The notes beneath the pieces were generated by a model. That model did not search any database, was not told the DNA's origin, and saw nothing but the letters and a program-made list of their open reading frames with translations. The position numbers and the translations under genes are program-made. Below, piece after piece: positions 42,571-50,522 of a stretch of DNA of 64,000 nt. Every line of letters starts with the position of its first letter. Position 1 is the stretch's first letter. The stretch is taken from positions 14,319 to 78,318 of the forward strand of contig CBFHXG010000009.1 of the NCBI GenBank assembly GCA_965659725.1. The letters are read 5' to 3'. This DNA is from Phaeocystidibacter sp965659725. Its GTDB lineage: Bacteria > Bacteroidota > Bacteroidia > Flavobacteriales > Schleiferiaceae.

Positions 42571-43978
42571 AGCAAAGATCGTTGCAACACTTGGCCCAGC
42601 ATCCGCAAAAAAGGATGTTATGGTGGCCATGATCCAAGCAGGTGTAAACGTGTTCAGGATCAATTTCTCCCACGGAGATCATGAGACGCATCGCAAAACG
42701 ATTCGCTTGATCCAAGAGATCAATGAAGAGTATGACTACAATGTAGCCACTCTAGCCGACTTACAAGGACCCAAACTACGCGTTGGTGATGTAGAAGAAG
42801 GAGCCATTGTCAATGTAGGCGACGAGGTGATCTTCACTACCAATGAAACCAAAGGAACCGCCAAGAAGGTGTACATGACCTACGAGCGCTTCCCTCAGGA
42901 TGTGCAGGTAGGTGAACGGATCCTTCTAGACGATGGCAAGCTAGCCATGACCGTTAAGTCCACCAACGGGACAGACGAGGTAGTGGCCGAAGTTGTACAA
43001 GGCGGGCCTTTGAAAAGCAAGAAAGGAGTAAACCTTCCCAACACCAAGATCTCGCTTCCGTGCCTCACGGAGAAAGATCTTGAAGACCTACAAGTAGCCT
43101 TGGAAGAAGGGGTGGAATGGATAGGCTTGAGCTTCGTTCGCAATGCGGAAGACGTTATCGAGCTGAAGCGCTTAATCCAAAAGTCGAAGAAAACAGCCTT
43201 TGTGATCTCGAAGATCGAAAAGCCTGAGGCTGTGATGGATATCGACCGCATCATGGAGGAAACAGATGGTGTGATGGTGGCTCGTGGCGACCTCGGAGTT
43301 GAAGTTCCGATGCAAAGTGTTCCATTGATCCAAAAGATGATCGTTGAAAAAGCCTTGGTGAATAGTAAGCCCGTTATCATCGCTACCCAAATGATGGAAA
43401 GCATGATCGATAACATGAGCCCTACCCGCGCCGAAGTAAACGACGTAGCCAACTCGGTACTTGACGGAGCCGATGCCGTTATGTTAAGTGGTGAAACCTC
43501 TGTGGGTAAGCATCCAGTGGCCGTTGTGGAAGCCATGAGTCGAATTATTCACCATATCGAAGAAACGGCTGAGATCAAAGCTCCGGCCCACCCGCCTGTG
43601 GATCGAAACGAGAGGTACATCACAGACAGCATCTGTTACCATGCCTCTAACTTGGCGGATAGCGTGAGCGCATCGGCTATCATGACCATGACATTCAGTG
43701 GTTATACCGGCTTTAAAATCAGCTCACACAGACCTAAAGCAAATGTTTTTGTATTCACTGCTAACAGGTCTATCCTCAACACGTTAAGTTTGATATGGGG
43801 TGTTCAAGGATTCTTCTATGACAAGATGGAATCCACAGATAACACCTTTCACGAGGTAAAAGAGATCATTCGAAGTAAAAAATTGATGAAAAAAGGCGAA
43901 TTGATGGTGAAGATTGCCTCCATGCCGATCCAAGAAAGAGGTACGACCAACATGTTGAAACTCGCAGAAATGGATTAA
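42563..43978 (+). CDS. pyk: Pyruvate kinase
   Basis: The product has 471 residues. It has KIVATLGPASAKKD, NVFRINFSHGDHETHRK, the active-site FVISKIEKPEAVMDIDRIME (Lys and Glu), VMVARGDLGVEVPMQSVPLI and ATQMMESMI. The C-terminal allosteric domain is present. It converts PEP and ADP to pyruvate and ATP. Confidence 0.97.
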   Translation: MNKAKIVATLGPASAKKDVMVAMIQAGVNVFRINFSHGDHETHRKTIRLIQEINEEYDYNVATLADLQGPKLRVGDVEEGAIVNVGDEVIFTTNETKGTAKKVYMTYERFPQDVQVGERILLDDGKLAMTVKSTNGTDEVVAEVVQGGPLKSKKGVNLPNTKISLPCLTEKDLEDLQVALEEGVEWIGLSFVRNAEDVIELKRLIQKSKKTAFVISKIEKPEAVMDIDRIMEETDGVMVARGDLGVEVPMQSVPLIQKMIVEKALVNSKPVIIATQMMESMIDNMSPTRAEVNDVANSVLDGADAVMLSGETSVGKHPVAVVEAMSRIIHHIEETAEIKAPAHPPVDRNERYITDSICYHASNLADSVSASAIMTMTFSGYTGFKISSHRPKANVFVFTANRSILNTLSLIWGVQGFFYDKMESTDNTFHEVKEIIRSKKLMKKGELMVKIASMPIQERGTTNMLKLAEMD

Positions 43979-43981
43979 TGT

Positions 43982-44221
43982 ATGAGTAAGGTAACTTTTA
44001 GAGAGAAAGATGGTGCACTTAAAGCATTAGTTGAATTTGAAACCTTTTTAGAGGGGATCGATTTCGTGCACAAGGTTGCCACTCTTGCAGAGGAGCACCA
44101 ACATCATCCAGACATCGATATTCGATACACAAAGATCACCTTGACGCTTACCACTCACGACGCTGGTGGAGTGGTAACGGAAAAGGATAGACAGATGGCC
44201 AAGGCCATTGAAGCGATCTAA
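43982..44221 (+). CDS. Pterin-4a-carbinolamine dehydratase-like protein
   Basis: The product has 79 residues, slightly shorter than the usual 90-110. The motif EEHQHHPDIDIRYTKITLTL, then TTHDAGGVTEKD-like residues (HDAGGVVTEKD), carries the paired His and Asp of the active site. It recycles 4a-hydroxytetrahydrobiopterin or acts in molybdopterin metabolism in other bacteria. It lies 3 nt after pyk and is followed by a terminator. Confidence 0.88.
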   Translation: MSKVTFREKDGALKALVEFETFLEGIDFVHKVATLAEEHQHHPDIDIRYTKITLTLTTHDAGGVVTEKDRQMAKAIEAI

Positions 44222-44340
44222 CCGATTTCTACTGAGTGTAGTTTTCCAGTATTCCTAGAATATTGTTTTTCAAAAACTTGCATCGAAAACTTGATCAGGC
44301 AATTTCTGCTGAGTTTGGTTTTCACATACTTCACAAAAAC

Positions 44341-44372
44341 AAAAAAGGGCGCCAAATCGGCGCCCTTTCTTT
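44341..44372. terminator. Bidirectional terminator between pterin dehydratase and pheS
   Basis: AAAGGGCGCC (44344-44353) pairs with GGCGCCCTTT (44359-44368) around AAATC. T-rich runs follow on both strands, which suits the convergent genes on either side. Confidence 0.92.
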
Positions 44373-44388
44373 ATGGTTTTTTAGAACC

Positions 44389-45408
44389 TCAGACCACTCC
44401 CTTGAACTGGTTCAAGAAGCGAAGGTCGTTCTCAAAAAGCATTCGAATATCTGGAATATTGAAGCGCTGCATGGTGATCCTTTCGATGCCCATCCCAAAC
44501 GCATATCCGCTATACTCTTTCGGATCGATGTTCGATGATTCCAATACGGCCGGATCCACCATTCCGCATCCCATCACTTCCAACCAACCTGTTCCTTTGG
44601 TCATTCGATAATCTGCTTCGGTTTCCAGTCCCCACCAAATATCCATTTCAGCACTTGGTTCGGTAAACGGGAAGTACGACGGTCTCAAGCGGATCTTCGT
44701 GTCAGCACCGAAGAACTCCCTTGCAAAATAGAGCAAGGTTTGTTTCATGTCTGCGAAAGAGACGTTCTTATCGATGTAAAGCCCCTCGATCTGATGGAAG
44801 ATACAATGTGAACGTGCGGATATCGCCTCGTTACGGAACACTCTGCCAGGCGCAATGATGCGGATAGGGGGTTGTGATTTCTCCATTTCGCGCACTTGGA
44901 CTGAAGACGTGTGTGTTCTCAATGCCCAATCCGGATCTGTGTGTACAAAGAAGGTATCCTGCATATCCCTTGCTGGGTGTTCCTCCGGGAAGTTGAGAGC
45001 AGAGAAGTTATGCCAATCATCCTCTATTTCAGGGCCTTCGCTAACGCTAAAGCCGATTCTTTTGAAGATGTCTACGATTTCGTTTCGCACAGAAGTGATC
45101 GGATGCACTGAACCGAGATCCAGCCCCTCACCAGGACGAGTGAGGTCGTTTTCATTGTGAAGAGGTTTTTGCTCTTCTAATTCAGCCTTGAATCGCAATA
45201 CAGTTTGCTCTGCAGCGTTCTTAAGCTGGTTTACAGCTCTACCGTATTCCTTCTTTTCCTCGTTCGGAACAGACTTAAATGCGGCAAACAGGTCGGTAAG
45301 CACACCTTTTTTGCCCAAATATCTCAGGCGAAATGCCTCTAGATCTTCGGCGTTCGTTGGCTGAAAGGCCTCGACGGCTTCAAGATGTTTAGCGATGTCT
45401 TGATTCAT
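44389..45408 (-). CDS. pheS: Phenylalanine--tRNA ligase alpha subunit
   Basis: The product has 339 residues: an N-terminal coiled coil, then class II motifs (HPITSVRNEIVDIFKRIGFS, RNEAISARSHCIFHQIEGLY, FFGADTKIRLRPSYFPFTEP). The motif 3 region is YSGYAFGMGIERITMQRFNI. The beta subunit is not in the window. Confidence 0.97.
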   Translation of the reverse strand: MNQDIAKHLEAVEAFQPTNAEDLEAFRLRYLGKKGVLTDLFAAFKSVPNEEKKEYGRAVNQLKNAAEQTVLRFKAELEEQKPLHNENDLTRPGEGLDLGSVHPITSVRNEIVDIFKRIGFSVSEGPEIEDDWHNFSALNFPEEHPARDMQDTFFVHTDPDWALRTHTSSVQVREMEKSQPPIRIIAPGRVFRNEAISARSHCIFHQIEGLYIDKNVSFADMKQTLLYFAREFFGADTKIRLRPSYFPFTEPSAEMDIWWGLETEADYRMTKGTGWLEVMGCGMVDPAVLESSNIDPKEYSGYAFGMGIERITMQRFNIPDIRMLFENDLRFLNQFKGVV

Positions 45409-45410
45409 GA

Positions 45411-45440
45411 TTGCGGTATAGAGCGTGCTTGTTATATTTG
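45411..45440 (+). promoter_or_regulatory. Bacteroidota-type promoter of the lipoprotein pair
   Basis: TTG (45411-45413), 19 nt, then TATATTTG (45433-45440) matches TTG-N19-TAnnTTTG with ideal spacing. The lipoprotein ATG at 45481 lies 40 nt downstream. Confidence 0.7.
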
Positions 45441-45480
45441 TGCTGCGTCCGAAGGCGCAATATTACTGAATTTCACGCTG

Positions 45481-45846
45481 ATGAAAAATCTTCTACTCAC
45501 ACTCTTCGCTGTATCTGCAGTGTTCTTGGCCGGTTGTAATCGCGCCACAGAAGACCCAGAAGGCGAGGCGAAAGTATACGTTGTTGACCAGCAAGGTCGG
45601 CCTATACAGAACGCTCTTGTTGCATTTACCTCTCCGGTAAATGTTCCCAACGGTCTCGAAGTGTATAAACTAACAAACATTGATGGTAGTGCTTTTGTAA
45701 AATGGGACTACAATATCTACGTCGATGTACGAGTTACAAAGGGCGGATACAGCGGCTGCACGGCGATCAACCTAGTTCCTGGAGAGACCCGAGAAAAAGA
45801 GCTTATCTTGTACCCGTTCGGCGAAACTGGAAACGGTTGCCCATAA
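45481..45846 (+). CDS. Small lipoprotein with carboxypeptidase-regulatory-like beta fold (copy A)
   Basis: The product has 121 residues from ATG 45481. The frame stays open upstream into pheS, but a signal peptide starts here (MKNLLLTLFAVSAVFLAGC, lipobox Cys at residue 19). The domain pattern (AKVYVVDQQGRPIQNALVAF, TNIDGSAFVKWDY, YVDVRVTKGGY) resembles a CarboxypepD_reg or transthyretin-like sandwich. It is followed after 10 nt by a paralogue of the same design. Surface or periplasmic location is likely, function unknown. Confidence 0.85.
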   Translation: MKNLLLTLFAVSAVFLAGCNRATEDPEGEAKVYVVDQQGRPIQNALVAFTSPVNVPNGLEVYKLTNIDGSAFVKWDYNIYVDVRVTKGGYSGCTAINLVPGETREKELILYPFGETGNGCP

Positions 45847-45856
45847 TTTTTAGAGC

Positions 45857-46231
45857 ATGCGCAAGTTCACACTGCTACTTACGGCCATCATTGGTTTGAC
45901 CCTCACTTCTGGATGTGCGAAAGACGATCCAACCTTCCCATTCCGTGTCACCGTTAAAGGTGAAAACGGTTTACGTGTGCAAAATGCGCGCGTGAGAGCC
46001 TATGTTCCGCTACCGAATACCGACATCGAATACGAGGGTATTACCGGTGTTGACGGTAATGTAGAGTTCGAACATATTGGTGGGGAGATCGTCGTTCAAA
46101 TACAAGCCTTCAAGGGGGATGACCCTCCGGTTGCCCTTGGTTGTGGCTTCCTGAAGCTCGAGCCCGATCAAAAGGTTTACACTACGATCGTGGTTGAAGA
46201 ATACGACCCGAATGATCCGGGTTGCCAATAG
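45857..46231 (+). CDS. Small lipoprotein with carboxypeptidase-regulatory-like beta fold (copy B)
   Basis: The product has 124 residues. It has signal MRKFTLLLTAIIGLTLTSGC, then RVTVKGENGLRVQNARVRAY, ITGVDGNVEFEHIGGEIVVQ and a conserved C-terminal Cys near residue 123. It is parallel in plan to copy A (45481-45846): a short sandwich domain, an inner Gly-Cys, and a final Cys. It is probably a tandem duplicate, with only low identity left. Confidence 0.85.
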   Translation: MRKFTLLLTAIIGLTLTSGCAKDDPTFPFRVTVKGENGLRVQNARVRAYVPLPNTDIEYEGITGVDGNVEFEHIGGEIVVQIQAFKGDDPPVALGCGFLKLEPDQKVYTTIVVEEYDPNDPGCQ

Positions 46232-46232
46232 A

Positions 46233-46607
46233 TCACTTCAAGAGTCCAGACTCTTCAAAGTATTGAATAATAGCCTCCTTCATTAATCGGGTTTGATGGC
46301 CCGCCTTCAAATGAGGGAGGTTTTCTATTTTGCGATAGTGCGGCCAGCCCTCTTCGTCGTACGACTCGAATTCATAGTAGCCATATGGCTCGAGCAAGCG
46401 ACAAATTGCGATGTGCATGACGTTTAATTTCTCGTCTTTTTTAAACTTGCGGTATCCCTGGCCTAACTCTTGAACACCTATCAAAAAGATGATCCCGTCG
46501 AGGTCCAATTCGTCACCCGGAGCAAATAACTCCGACACCAATGAGACGGTCTGGCCCCATTTCTCCTGCATTACATCCATTTTAAGCGACTTTCTGAATT
46601 CAGTCAC
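46233..46607 (-). CDS. Conserved hypothetical protein
   Basis: The product has 124 residues if read from GTG 46607, or 115 from ATG 46580 (MDVMQEKWGQTVSLVSEL). It is soluble and mostly helical, with no signal peptide. The sequence (DLDGIIFLIGVQELGQGYRK, HYRKIENLPHLKAGHQTRLM) has the look of a Bacteroidota-wide protein without known role. It is divergent from cvpA by 6 nt. Confidence 0.8.
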   Translation of the reverse strand: MTEFRKSLKMDVMQEKWGQTVSLVSELFAPGDELDLDGIIFLIGVQELGQGYRKFKKDEKLNVMHIAICRLLEPYGYYEFESYDEEGWPHYRKIENLPHLKAGHQTRLMKEAIIQYFEESGLLK

Positions 46608-46613
46608 AAAACT

Positions 46614-47156
46614 ATGAACACTACCGATATAGTTCTCTTAATTCCCGTTCTATTTGGTTTTATCCGTGGATTATGGTCGGGGTTGATACAAGAAGTGGCC
46701 GGTATCATCGGAATTGTTGTTGGATTGATCCTCGGATACATGTTCAATGAGGATGTTGTGATCATGCTTCAAGAGGAATTTGACATGAGCAATGAATCGG
46801 CTAACATCACGGCGTTCGCCTTACTTTTCATTGGGGGGTTCCTCATCGTGCTTGTGATAGCGAAGATCCTGACGAAAGGAACTTCTGCAGCGGGGTTGGG
46901 CATGCTGAATCGCATCCTTGGTGGACTCTTTGCGGCGTTGAAATACGCAGTTTTCACAAGTGTCCTGCTCACCTTCTTTGATCGGATCAACGATTCTGTG
47001 TTGATCATTGAAAAGGAAAAACTCGCCGAAAGCATTGTTTATAAGGCTTATGGCGAGTTTAGTGATCTTCTTTGGGATTATGTACCCGAAGAAAAGGGAG
47101 GTTTCGACCTAGACTCTAGTATTGAATCAATCCAAGATCGCCTGGATTCCAGGTAG
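46614..47156 (+). CDS. cvpA: CvpA-family inner-membrane protein
   Basis: The product has 180 residues with four helices. Family pattern: NTTDIVLLIPVLFGFIRGLW, GLIQEVAGIIGIVVGLILGY, NITAFALLFIGGFLIVLVIA, GGLFAALKYAVFTSVLLTFF. In E. coli, CvpA is needed for colicin V production and envelope homeostasis. The stop lies 30 nt inside the convergent pgk 3' end. Confidence 0.9.
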   Translation: MNTTDIVLLIPVLFGFIRGLWSGLIQEVAGIIGIVVGLILGYMFNEDVVIMLQEEFDMSNESANITAFALLFIGGFLIVLVIAKILTKGTSAAGLGMLNRILGGLFAALKYAVFTSVLLTFFDRINDSVLIIEKEKLAESIVYKAYGEFSDLLWDYVPEEKGGFDLDSSIESIQDRLDSR

Positions 47157-48317
47157 GGTCTTACCTTCCAAATATTCCAGCATGGCACCTCCTCCGGTGC
47201 TCACGTAACTCACTTGATCGGCTAGATTGAACTTCTTCACCGCTGCAACGGAGTCTCCTCCACCTACCAATGAAAACGCGCCATTTTTCGTGGCTTTTGC
47301 AATGGCCTCTCCCAATTGTTTCGTTCCGGCACTGAATGCTTCAAATTCAAATACGCCTAGAGGACCGTTCCAAAGGATTGTCTTTGAATTGGCGATCACT
47401 TTTGAATACTTTTCAATGGTCTTCGGACCGATGTCCAAGCCCATCCACCCATCTTCTATGGCATCTGCCTCCGTAAGTTGAGTGTTCGCATCCGCCTTGA
47501 AATCATCTGCGTTCAATGAATCTACAGGAAGGTGGAAAGTTACATTCTGTTCAGAAGCCTTGCTCAGCAAGGTATTTGCTAGTTCTAGCTTGTCATCTTC
47601 AACGAGAGAATTGCCCACTTTACCTCCTTGAGCCTTCAAGAAAGTATAGGCCATACCACCACCGATGATCAGGTTATCAACGCGTGCCATGAGGTTAGTA
47701 ATGATATCTATCTTACTGCTGACCTTAGCTCCACCCACGATAGCTGTCACTGGCTTTTCATCAGAGTGGAGAACCTTGTCTACGTTCTCGATCTCATTGC
47801 CCATCACGTAGCCAAAGGCCTTTCTTCCTTCAAACTTGGAAGCAATGATGGCCGTGCTGGCATGCGCTCTATGGGCTGTTCCGAACGCGTCGTTTACATA
47901 AAAATCGCCATGTTTTGCCAATGCCTCTGCAAACGCCGTGTCACCAGCCTCTTCACCCGCGTGATAACGAAGGTTTTCTAGAAGTAGGGCTTGACCTGGC
48001 TTCAATTGAGCTGACATTTCGTGTGCTTCTGATGAAACACAATCCGAAGCGAACTGGACGTCAACGCCCAATAACTTGGATAAATGCGCTTGCACTGGGC
48101 GAAGGGAGAACTCAGGGTTTGCCTCTCCTTTCGGTCGGCCTAAGTGAGACATCAATACGAGTGAACCACCGTCTTTCAACACTTTCTGCAACGTTGGAAT
48201 GGTTGCTTGGATTCGAGTGTCATCCGTGATCTCTTTACTCTCATTAAGTGGAACATTAAAATCAACGCGGATGAGAACTCGTTTTCCCTCGAATGAAAAA
48301 TCATCAATTGTTTTCAT
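47127..48317 (-). CDS. pgk: Phosphoglycerate kinase
   Basis: The product has 396 residues from MKTIDDFSFEGKRVLIRVDF; the frame is open 19 codons more upstream, but those are not conserved. It has NVPLNESKEITDDTRIQATI, SHLGRPKGEANPEFSLRPV, FGTAHRAHAST and the C-terminal GGGDSVAAVKKFN with YVSTGGGAMLEYLEG. It is a glycolytic enzyme making ATP from 1,3-bisphosphoglycerate. Confidence 0.97.
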   Translation of the reverse strand: MKTIDDFSFEGKRVLIRVDFNVPLNESKEITDDTRIQATIPTLQKVLKDGGSLVLMSHLGRPKGEANPEFSLRPVQAHLSKLLGVDVQFASDCVSSEAHEMSAQLKPGQALLLENLRYHAGEEAGDTAFAEALAKHGDFYVNDAFGTAHRAHASTAIIASKFEGRKAFGYVMGNEIENVDKVLHSDEKPVTAIVGGAKVSSKIDIITNLMARVDNLIIGGGMAYTFLKAQGGKVGNSLVEDDKLELANTLLSKASEQNVTFHLPVDSLNADDFKADANTQLTEADAIEDGWMGLDIGPKTIEKYSKVIANSKTILWNGPLGVFEFEAFSAGTKQLGEAIAKATKNGAFSLVGGGDSVAAVKKFNLADQVSYVSTGGGAMLEYLEGKTLPGIQAILD

Positions 48318-48338
48318 GGCTTCTATTTGATCAGAGAA

Positions 48339-48371
48339 CAAAAGTAACACCCTCACTCGAACCCTCCGCAA
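48339..48371 (-). promoter_or_regulatory. Promoter of pgk
   Basis: The minus strand reads TTG (48371-48369), 22 nt, then TACTTTTG (48346-48339), matching TTG-N22-TAnnTTTG. It lies 21 nt before the pgk ATG at 48317, which supports that start. On the plus strand a near match TACCTTCG (48384-48391) precedes the divergent gene at 48396. Confidence 0.6.
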
Positions 48372-48395
48372 CAAGAAGATTTTTACCTTCGCTTT

Positions 48396-49526
48396 ATGTT
48401 GTTTGCAGACATTCCAGGACTAACTGAGCTCAAGGATAAGCTTAGGTCCAATATCCAGCGAAATAAGATCCCACATGCACAGTTATTTGTGGGTGAGGAG
48501 GGATCGGCTGCGCTCGCCTTGGCCATAGCCTATGCTCAGTATGCACAGTGTAAGGACCCCAGTGAAGACTCATGTGGAGCGTGTGCTTCTTGCAAGCAAT
48601 TCCACTCATTGCAGCACCCTGACCTCCACTTTGCTTTCCCGGTGGCGAAGACGAAGAGCTCTTCGGACAAGCCCACGAGTGATGAGTTTCTCAATGATTG
48701 GCGTAACACTTTAACTGTCAACCCATATCTACTTTATATCGAGTGGTTATCGGTGATCGGGGTCGAGAACAAACAAGCGCAACTATCTGTATATCAAGCT
48801 AGTAAGATAGCTGAGAAACTTCAATTAAAGAGCTATTCGGGTGGATTGAAGGTGTTGATCCTTTGGATGCCTGAAAAGTTAAACAATGCAGCGGCAAACA
48901 AACTGCTCAAACTTATTGAAGAGCCTGAGGGTAAGACACTTATCATCATGGTGACGCATCATGAGGAGAACGTACTCGGAACCATTCGATCTCGTTGTCA
49001 GGCTGTAAATGTACCTCCTGTAAACTTGGAGGCGCTTCAAGCTTTTGTTGAAACTAAGAACCAGACCGCTGTGGCGTCTGCCCTTATTGCAGGTTTAGCC
49101 CAGGGACAGCCGGGGTTGGCCCTACGCGCTTTGCAGAATCCGCAGTGGCTTCAAGAGGATGCTACTCGCTTTACACAATGGGTGAGGGTAAGTTTTCAGC
49201 GGAAAGTTCAAGGGATGATCGACTGGTCGGACGAAACTTCTAGTTTGGGCAGGGAGCGCTTGAAGAGCTTCTTGCACTTTGCGTTAGATGGTTTCGAACA
49301 GGCCTTGAGCTATAATTATGGTGCGCATCAAAACGATCCGTTCGCTATCAGCGGGATTGATTTCAAGTTCGAGAAATTCGCGCCATTTGTTCACAACTTG
49401 AACATCATAGAGATCAGTGAGCACATCAACCAGGCGATCTATGAGATCGAGCGCAATTTGAACCCGAAGATCGTACTATTGGACCTATCGTTCCAGATTG
49501 CGCGTGCCCTCAATGTAAAGTCTTGA
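48396..49526 (+). CDS. holB: DNA polymerase III delta-prime clamp-loader subunit
   Basis: The product has 376 residues. It has IPGLTELKDKLRSNIQRNKI, PHAQLFVGEEGSAALALAIA (P-loop position without the Lys), zinc Cys cluster CKDPSEDSCGACASC, LKVLILWMPEKLNNAAANKL LKLIEEPEG region and the SRC motif in TIRSRCQAVNV. Loss of the ATP-binding Lys is usual for delta-prime, which acts as the static part of the clamp loader. Confidence 0.9.
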   Translation: MLFADIPGLTELKDKLRSNIQRNKIPHAQLFVGEEGSAALALAIAYAQYAQCKDPSEDSCGACASCKQFHSLQHPDLHFAFPVAKTKSSSDKPTSDEFLNDWRNTLTVNPYLLYIEWLSVIGVENKQAQLSVYQASKIAEKLQLKSYSGGLKVLILWMPEKLNNAAANKLLKLIEEPEGKTLIIMVTHHEENVLGTIRSRCQAVNVPPVNLEALQAFVETKNQTAVASALIAGLAQGQPGLALRALQNPQWLQEDATRFTQWVRVSFQRKVQGMIDWSDETSSLGRERLKSFLHFALDGFEQALSYNYGAHQNDPFAISGIDFKFEKFAPFVHNLNIIEISEHINQAIYEIERNLNPKIVLLDLSFQIARALNVKS

Positions 49527-49619
49527 TCCACAACAGCTTACAAAAATAACGTTAGAGCGCACAACTCTCTACAGTAGGGGTGTTGGTGCGTAGAAGGGTG
49601 AAAATCGCTTAAATCGCCT

Positions 49620-50507
49620 CTAATTAGCCTTTTTTAGCACGTAAACTAGGCTGCTCATGTTCTTGGATGCTCTTCCCCGTAAATTTGATTTCAATCCGGT
49701 GAAAAATGCGTGTATCGGTCGCATTGAGCCATTCTTATATTTCTCTGAGAGAAGAGAAACATAGAAGGAGTCGAATGGCATATTCTTGATCTCCTTTAAT
49801 TCAAAACCGTGCTTCTTGGCCAAGCTGTCGATCGAAGATTTCGAAAAATGCCAAAGGTGGATGGGTACATCCCAAGCTGCCCAATGAACTCCATAGTGTT
49901 TGGCATCATAGCTCTCGTGATTCGGGACGGCTACATACAGGTATCCATCCTTTTCCAACAGACCATTGAATTTATTTAGGTGTCTGTTGAGATCTGGAAG
50001 ATGCTCCAATACATGCCACATGGTGATCACGTTGAAACCCGATTCTTTCACTTCATCAATTGAAGGAAGTGGTTCAATGTTGTGTTCTGTTTTTGCATTT
50101 GCTCGAGCGATCTCACTCGGCTCTACACCTACTGTTTCCCATCCATGGTTTCTGCACTCATTCAGAAAGTGTCCCGTTCCACAGCCCATATCGAGCATTT
50201 TGCCGCTCTTCACATATTGTTCAACCCAGCCTCTCTTGTCTCTAACCGCCTTGTTACGAACGACCTGATAGAGCCTGCTGAACAAAGATTTCTTGGTGTT
50301 GCTGTGCGAAATATAGTCTTCGCTTTCATAATATTTACCTAGCTGATCATCTGCTGGCCGAGGAGATGTCGCCAAAACGCCGCAGCTGTCGCAAGCCACA
50401 ATTGTAAAATCCTCTTGGCTTACCATGTGGTCATTAACCACGCTATGGTCTGAAAAAGAAGTGCCCTCACAAACAGGGCACTGTTCAAGAATTACTTGAT
50501 GTTCCAC
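49620..50507 (-). CDS. Class I SAM-dependent methyltransferase with N-terminal zinc ribbon
   Basis: The product has 295 residues. The N-terminal Cys pairs (EQCPVCEGTSF and VACDSCGVLATSPRP) form a zinc ribbon. The SAM motif is KMLDMGCGTGHFLNECR, and post-motifs NVITMWHVLEHLPDLNRHLN and YLYVAVPNHESYDAKH follow. This layout is common in methyltransferases acting on sugars or lipids in Bacteroidota. The start is GTG and lies inside the parS-like site 50500-50515. It is 15 nt after mnmG. Confidence 0.9.
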   Translation of the reverse strand: MEHQVILEQCPVCEGTSFSDHSVVNDHMVSQEDFTIVACDSCGVLATSPRPADDQLGKYYESEDYISHSNTKKSLFSRLYQVVRNKAVRDKRGWVEQYVKSGKMLDMGCGTGHFLNECRNHGWETVGVEPSEIARANAKTEHNIEPLPSIDEVKESGFNVITMWHVLEHLPDLNRHLNKFNGLLEKDGYLYVAVPNHESYDAKHYGVHWAAWDVPIHLWHFSKSSIDSLAKKHGFELKEIKNMPFDSFYVSLLSEKYKNGSMRPIHAFFTGLKSNLRGRASKNMSSLVYVLKKAN

Positions 50508-50515
50508 GTGAAACG
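50500..50515. promoter_or_regulatory. parS-like centromere site, copy 1
   Basis: TGTTCCACGTGAAACG matches the bacterial parS consensus TGTTNCACGTGAAACA in 15 of 16 positions, with the CACGTG core intact. It lies in the short mnmG/methyltransferase spacer and includes the GTG start of the methyltransferase. It is expected to bind ParB. Confidence 0.85.
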
Positions 50516-50522
50516 ATGTGTT

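Noticed and set aside
44263..44538. Plus-strand ORFs across the bidirectional terminator and pheS 3' end
   Set aside because: They run through a strong hairpin and into the antisense of pheS.
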